Shown here in pieces: positions 7,801 through 9,365 of a stretch of 9,365 bases of DNA (position 1 is its first letter; every line of letters starts with the position of its first letter). The position numbers and the translations under genes are program-made. The notes beneath the pieces are model-generated. The model was not told the origin of the DNA. It was given only the letters and a program-made list of their open reading frames with translations, and searched no databases. Source of the DNA: Planctomycetota bacterium (GTDB taxonomy: Bacteria; Planctomycetota; Phycisphaerae; Phycisphaerales; SM1A02); the NCBI GenBank assembly GCA_027295365.1, contig JAPULD010000015.1, positions 1 through 9,365 of the forward strand, in the 5' to 3' direction.

Positions 7801-9365
7801 CGAGCCAGGGCAACAGGTTGCGATGAACCTCGAACTGCCCGACGAACAGGCTTCGGGTGAAGTACGCCCCACCTCTGGCGTTGAGCACGCACTCATGCCT
7901 CTGGTGGCGACATCTCGTTCAAATCGGGTTGAGCATGCAACATCATCCCTGAGTGAAACGTCACCAGCGTCGACCCAAGTCGTCATGTCGCCGACTCGGG
8001 CGGCTCCAAGTTCAGAGTCCTCCACGTTGGCGAGCCGCACGACCCGCGATGCGTCTTGGCAATCGACCCAGGTGCCAGCTCTACAAAACTCCGCTGCGCT
8101 CCCGACGCCATCCAGCACGACCTTTGCGTTGGATCTCCCCATGGAACAGGAGTCACCGACTCAGCACAATGCTGCTCCGTCGCATCAACAGTCCGATCGG
8201 TTGAGTAAATCCACGATCGCGAAGTACTCACCCTCAGCATCACAGAGTTCCGACCCTGCCATGACGTCGGTTGTGATGAATCCTTCGAGCCAGCCCCGGG
8301 AATCTTTCGCCCATCGACTGTTCGAGGATGCTCTCGCTTCGGACAATGGCGACACGCCATCGCTCAATCCACCCCTGGCCTCCCAGGATTTCGCTCAAGG
8401 TCTGGTGATACCGCCCTTGGCGGCGGTGAGCCTACCCGGGATGGAACAAGGATCCCAAGCCGAACAGCAGGAAACTCGTACCCGACAGGCGAAGCGATCA
8501 AGTCAATCGAAACAGCGGAATCGATTCAAGCAAGAGTATCTCGATGCGCCTGCGACCGGCACATCGCGTCGAAGCCTGACCAGTTTGCCTCCCGCCATCA
8601 TGCCGGCGTCGGTCGATGTCAATCGTCAGTTTGCCTCCCGGGGGCGTGTCGATGATTCGATGCGATTGCCGAATGATTTTCACTTGCCTCAGCCTGATCT
8701 CGATCTGGCGAAGACGCCCGAGGCCTTAGGCATGGATTTGAATCTCAGCCTGCCGCTCGAACAGCTTGTGACGCTTGATCCCTACAAGCAGCGGGCCGAT
8801 GAATTTCGCGAGACGATGGTCGAAGTGATGGGGGGCAGCGAGGAAACCGAGCACGCCGTGACCATGGGTCTCGACTGGCTGGCCCGGCACCAGAGTCGGA
8901 ACGGGAGCTGGGATGGCGATTCATTCGACAACCAATGTGGCGAATGCGATGGCCGGGCCAAGGTCCAGGTGGACATCGGTCTCACGGGACTGTCGCTGTT
9001 GTGCTTCCTCGCGGCCGACCACACCCATCTCAAGGATGGACCTTACCGGGAGACCGTCGAGCGAGGATTGCGTTGGCTGAGAAGGCAGCAGCATCGAACC
9101 GGCTCGATCATGACCAACGAATCGCTGTATAGCCATGGCATCGCCACGATCGCCCTGGCCGAGGCGTATGGCATGACGGGGGATCCGGAACTCGCCCAAC
9201 CCGTCCAAAGGGCGATCGACTTCACCTTCGCCGCCCGGAACAAGGGCGTGGGGGGCTGGCGGTATGGTCCCGGGCAGGTGGGGGACACATCCGTGCTGGG
9301 CTGGCAGATGATGTCGTTCAATAGCGCCGATCGCGCCGGGCTTGATGTCCCGCGGGAGGCGCTAT
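4811..9365 (+). CDS. Giant membrane protein: PD40 propeller, TolA/TonB-like helix, long disordered linker and squalene-cyclase-like toroid (3' truncated)
   Basis: The frame is open from ATG 4811 to the window edge, 1518 codons, with no stop; the C terminus lies outside. Residues 6-28 form an uncleaved anchor (MKRRTLR before it, no AxA site). Residues 67-311 carry five PD40 blades. Two membrane helices follow at about 347-374 and 388-408, separated by a basic loop (RRLEYNRMGLLTR). By the positive-inside rule the propeller and everything after 408 are periplasmic. Helix three contains SLIAH, Ser392-x3-His396, like the SxxxH motif of TolA and TonB. Then come an acidic stretch (442-490), a Ser/Thr/Gln/Ala/Glu-rich linker to about 1340 with few aromatic residues, and an alpha-toroid start from about 1345 (QSRNGSW at 1361-1367). 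I infer a proton-motor-coupled envelope protein. Similar toroid proteins with an N-terminal hydrophobic segment occur in planctomycetes, mostly without known function. Confidence 0.9.
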   Translation, partial: MKRRTLRILIYLVPIVSIIGLIAIAWYQRERQVSFLSDAATIREPLDAVNPRDVLWSPAVKLPGLLNTQGNEFEPAVSPDGFTLYFVRGRMAHNADLFFSTKTPTGWTEPQPLLTLNTVADELGPEPSADGKSLYFYSDRVGGLGGYDLWVALRDEDGNWSDAVNLGPEVNSRDHDYGPCVSPDGQSLYFASDRPALMEGTAIEGVQVQGRDYDLYVATMGESGLGEVVPVDELNSPSNEGAPSFSESGDFLYFASDRRGGSGGFDLYRSRVVHGQIRTPRNLGDSINTMANEIDPAMTLGGFGIHFSSDRVETEGVASNGLYDLYYAQSREVFIETETHRATIDWAALIALLLPYLIWLLLMLSTMGVLAAVIRRLEYNRMGLLTRCLMGSLIAHLVLLALLTLWGVSTSLSEAISPGSSTRVVLTSPSVGRGIAEQIRGEMTDVEIDAEMEEARQQQFEAEVQPPSFEDAEMELEQTTLESFDLLETQVAMNEAQAQSLDTPDVELLEPAEAQEIEHTTPAEARREQASEAIARVPDTAVSNPTATRALDEATPQPAQTYDTHVAMNVERAEMPNDSNERLAERSGANEARAESSSTLMEVQPTEVSASEARDVPLPFVPVSKNKRTSEAQTNTALKPGEPGELDRQTQAARVEVAQASQSEVELQTPRATQQLAMQSMANPTEAKASTNANEMTPLTSSDVAPQTQASEVALQDMPSQEASKASEAQTRIQVAIAQAGRTDASEAFESAGAPAQAIEVNPEASRLVASERLSNAMSMNEASNEASPLPAMHAKVAESSEASSDLALSTPRLDTQARQQSNEARQATTTQPLPSIRTASVNMPSDLQSTHANEVAVNTQSNPVAMESTTLSHVEIHESSTTSPSELSSSYENAVVMNEPQTVQVDLPSDAGDQGGQSSREANMPPATSLANMTGTSSDSRQTTSTEVQAATSDSQVALNPTQGTLKLDSNSMAGVESRESSTTSEMTLTNPSRQVEPGQQVAMNLELPDEQASGEVRPTSGVEHALMPLVATSRSNRVEHATSSLSETSPASTQVVMSPTRAAPSSESSTLASRTTRDASWQSTQVPALQNSAALPTPSSTTFALDLPMEQESPTQHNAAPSHQQSDRLSKSTIAKYSPSASQSSDPAMTSVVMNPSSQPRESFAHRLFEDALASDNGDTPSLNPPLASQDFAQGLVIPPLAAVSLPGMEQGSQAEQQETRTRQAKRSSQSKQRNRFKQEYLDAPATGTSRRSLTSLPPAIMPASVDVNRQFASRGRVDDSMRLPNDFHLPQPDLDLAKTPEALGMDLNLSLPLEQLVTLDPYKQRADEFRETMVEVMGGSEETEHAVTMGLDWLARHQSRNGSWDGDSFDNQCGECDGRAKVQVDIGLTGLSLLCFLAADHTHLKDGPYRETVERGLRWLRRQQHRTGSIMTNESLYSHGIATIALAEAYGMTGDPELAQPVQRAIDFTFAARNKGVGGWRYGPGQVGDTSVLGWQMMSFNSADRAGLDVPREAL
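5009..5743 (+). repeat. Five PD40 (TolB-like) beta-propeller repeats in the giant protein
   Basis: Five units (residues 67-311) share one pattern: [LVI]N[ST], a few residues, E/D-x-x-P, then S-x-D/S-G and LYF-x-SDR, often followed by GG-[YF]DL[YW]. The cores are SPDGFTLYFVR (78-88), SADGKSLYFYSDR (128-140), SPDGQSLYFASDR (182-194), SESGDFLYFASDR (246-258) and TLGGFGIHFSSDR (299-311). The last has lost the usual D-G turn and LYF. PD40 repeats form the propeller of TolB and also occur in Pal/OmpA-linked proteins. Known propellers often have six or seven blades, so one more degenerate blade may be present, or the ring may be small or open. Confidence 0.85.
5969..6037 (+). other. Third membrane helix with a TolA/TonB-like Ser-x3-His motif
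   Basis: The encoded residues 387-409 begin with a cytoplasmic arginine and continue with a helix containing MGSLIAHLVLLALL. Ser392 (TCG at 5984) and His396 (CAT at 5996) have the same spacing as Ser16-His20 of TonB (SVCIH) and the SAVLH of TolA, which contact ExbB and TolQ. The helix has its N end on the cytoplasmic side, as in TonB and TolA. The motif is seen; the function is inferred from it and from the adjacent channel genes. A chance match in a five-residue pattern is possible. Confidence 0.55.
6290..7378 (+). repeat. Degenerate [SN]-E-[AV] and VAMN-like repeats in the disordered linker
   Basis: Between residues 494 and 856 the tripeptide [SN]E[AV] occurs 14 times, for example NEAQ (494), SEAI (531), SEAR (611), SEAQ (727), SEAF (746) and NEVA (854). 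Four copies use the same eight bases, AGCGAGGC, at 6401, 6641, 6989 and 7046. A second hydrophobic motif, VAMN or close variants, recurs at residues 491, 566, 676 (LAMQ), 713 (VALQ), 856 (VAVN), 896 (VVMN), 958 (VALN), 1003 and 1154 (VVMN), so it runs past this interval. Spacing is irregular, so these look like old, diverged repeats or selected short motifs rather than a fresh tandem array. Confidence 0.6.
8840..9365 (+). other. Start of a terpenoid-cyclase/squalene-oxidase-like alpha-toroid domain (truncated)
   Basis: From about residue 1344 the sequence changes from disordered to helical. Landmarks are ETEHAVTMGLDWLARHQ leading into the QW motif Q1361-SRN-G1365-S-W1367, a CGEC pair (Cys1376, Cys1379), helices ALAEAYG and WLRRQQ, and a second repeat core GGWRYGPG (1481-1488) followed by DTSVLGWQ (1492-1499). 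This matches the prenyltransferase/squalene-oxidase repeat family common at the C termini of large planctomycete envelope proteins. Hopene cyclases have a catalytic DXDD; at the comparable position here the sequence reads VGDTS, so catalysis is unlikely in the visible part. The rest of the domain lies beyond the window. Confidence 0.8.

Noticed and set aside
8840..9365. Annotation as an active squalene-hopene cyclase or hopanoid synthesis gene
   Set aside because: Only the repeat fold is supported. DXDD is not seen, the domain is predicted periplasmic, and it ends a membrane-tethered linker next to ExbB/ExbD, unlike a hopanoid pathway gene.

Overview
The window is a single forward-strand gene cluster of about 60% G+C by eye. 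It encodes an envelope machine that resembles the Tol-Pal and ExbB-ExbD-TonB systems. It contains a giant secreted TPR protein, a MotA/TolQ/ExbB-family proton-channel subunit, an ExbD/TolR-family subunit, and a very large membrane-anchored protein that runs off the right edge. The organism looks like a planctomycete (Planctomycetota, possibly Phycisphaerae-like). This is inferred from protein style: long acidic TPR proteins, PD40 propellers, and squalene-cyclase-like toroids on long disordered linkers. No marker gene in the window proves it.

Layout. Positions 1-38 hold the Asp-rich end of an upstream gene, followed by a strong intrinsic terminator at 49-79, so the cluster starts as a new transcription unit. 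A leader of about 210 nt leads to the TPR gene (292-3471). Next come the ExbB/TolQ-like gene (3530-4351), the ExbD/TolR-like gene (4363-4791) and the giant gene (4811 to beyond 9365). Gaps are 58, 11 and 19 nt, and two ribosome-binding sites touch the preceding stop codon, so the last three genes are almost certainly co-transcribed and the first probably is.

The giant protein shows at least 1518 residues and is the most interesting feature. It has an N-terminal membrane anchor, a periplasmic five-blade PD40 propeller (TolB-like repeats), and two more membrane helices. The last helix carries a Ser-x3-His motif like the one TolA and TonB use to contact TolQ/ExbB. A disordered linker of more than 900 residues with degenerate repeats follows, and then a terpenoid-cyclase/squalene-oxidase-like alpha toroid cut by the window edge. 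My hypothesis is that this one polypeptide combines a TolB-like propeller with a TolA/TonB-like energy-transducing arm, driven by the adjacent proton channel, with the TPR protein as a periplasmic partner comparable to CpoB/YbgF. The domain calls and the motif are seen in the sequence; the coupling is inferred.

No tRNA, rRNA, CRISPR, insertion sequence or integration site was seen. Long open frames on the reverse strand lie opposite these genes and appear to be shadows.
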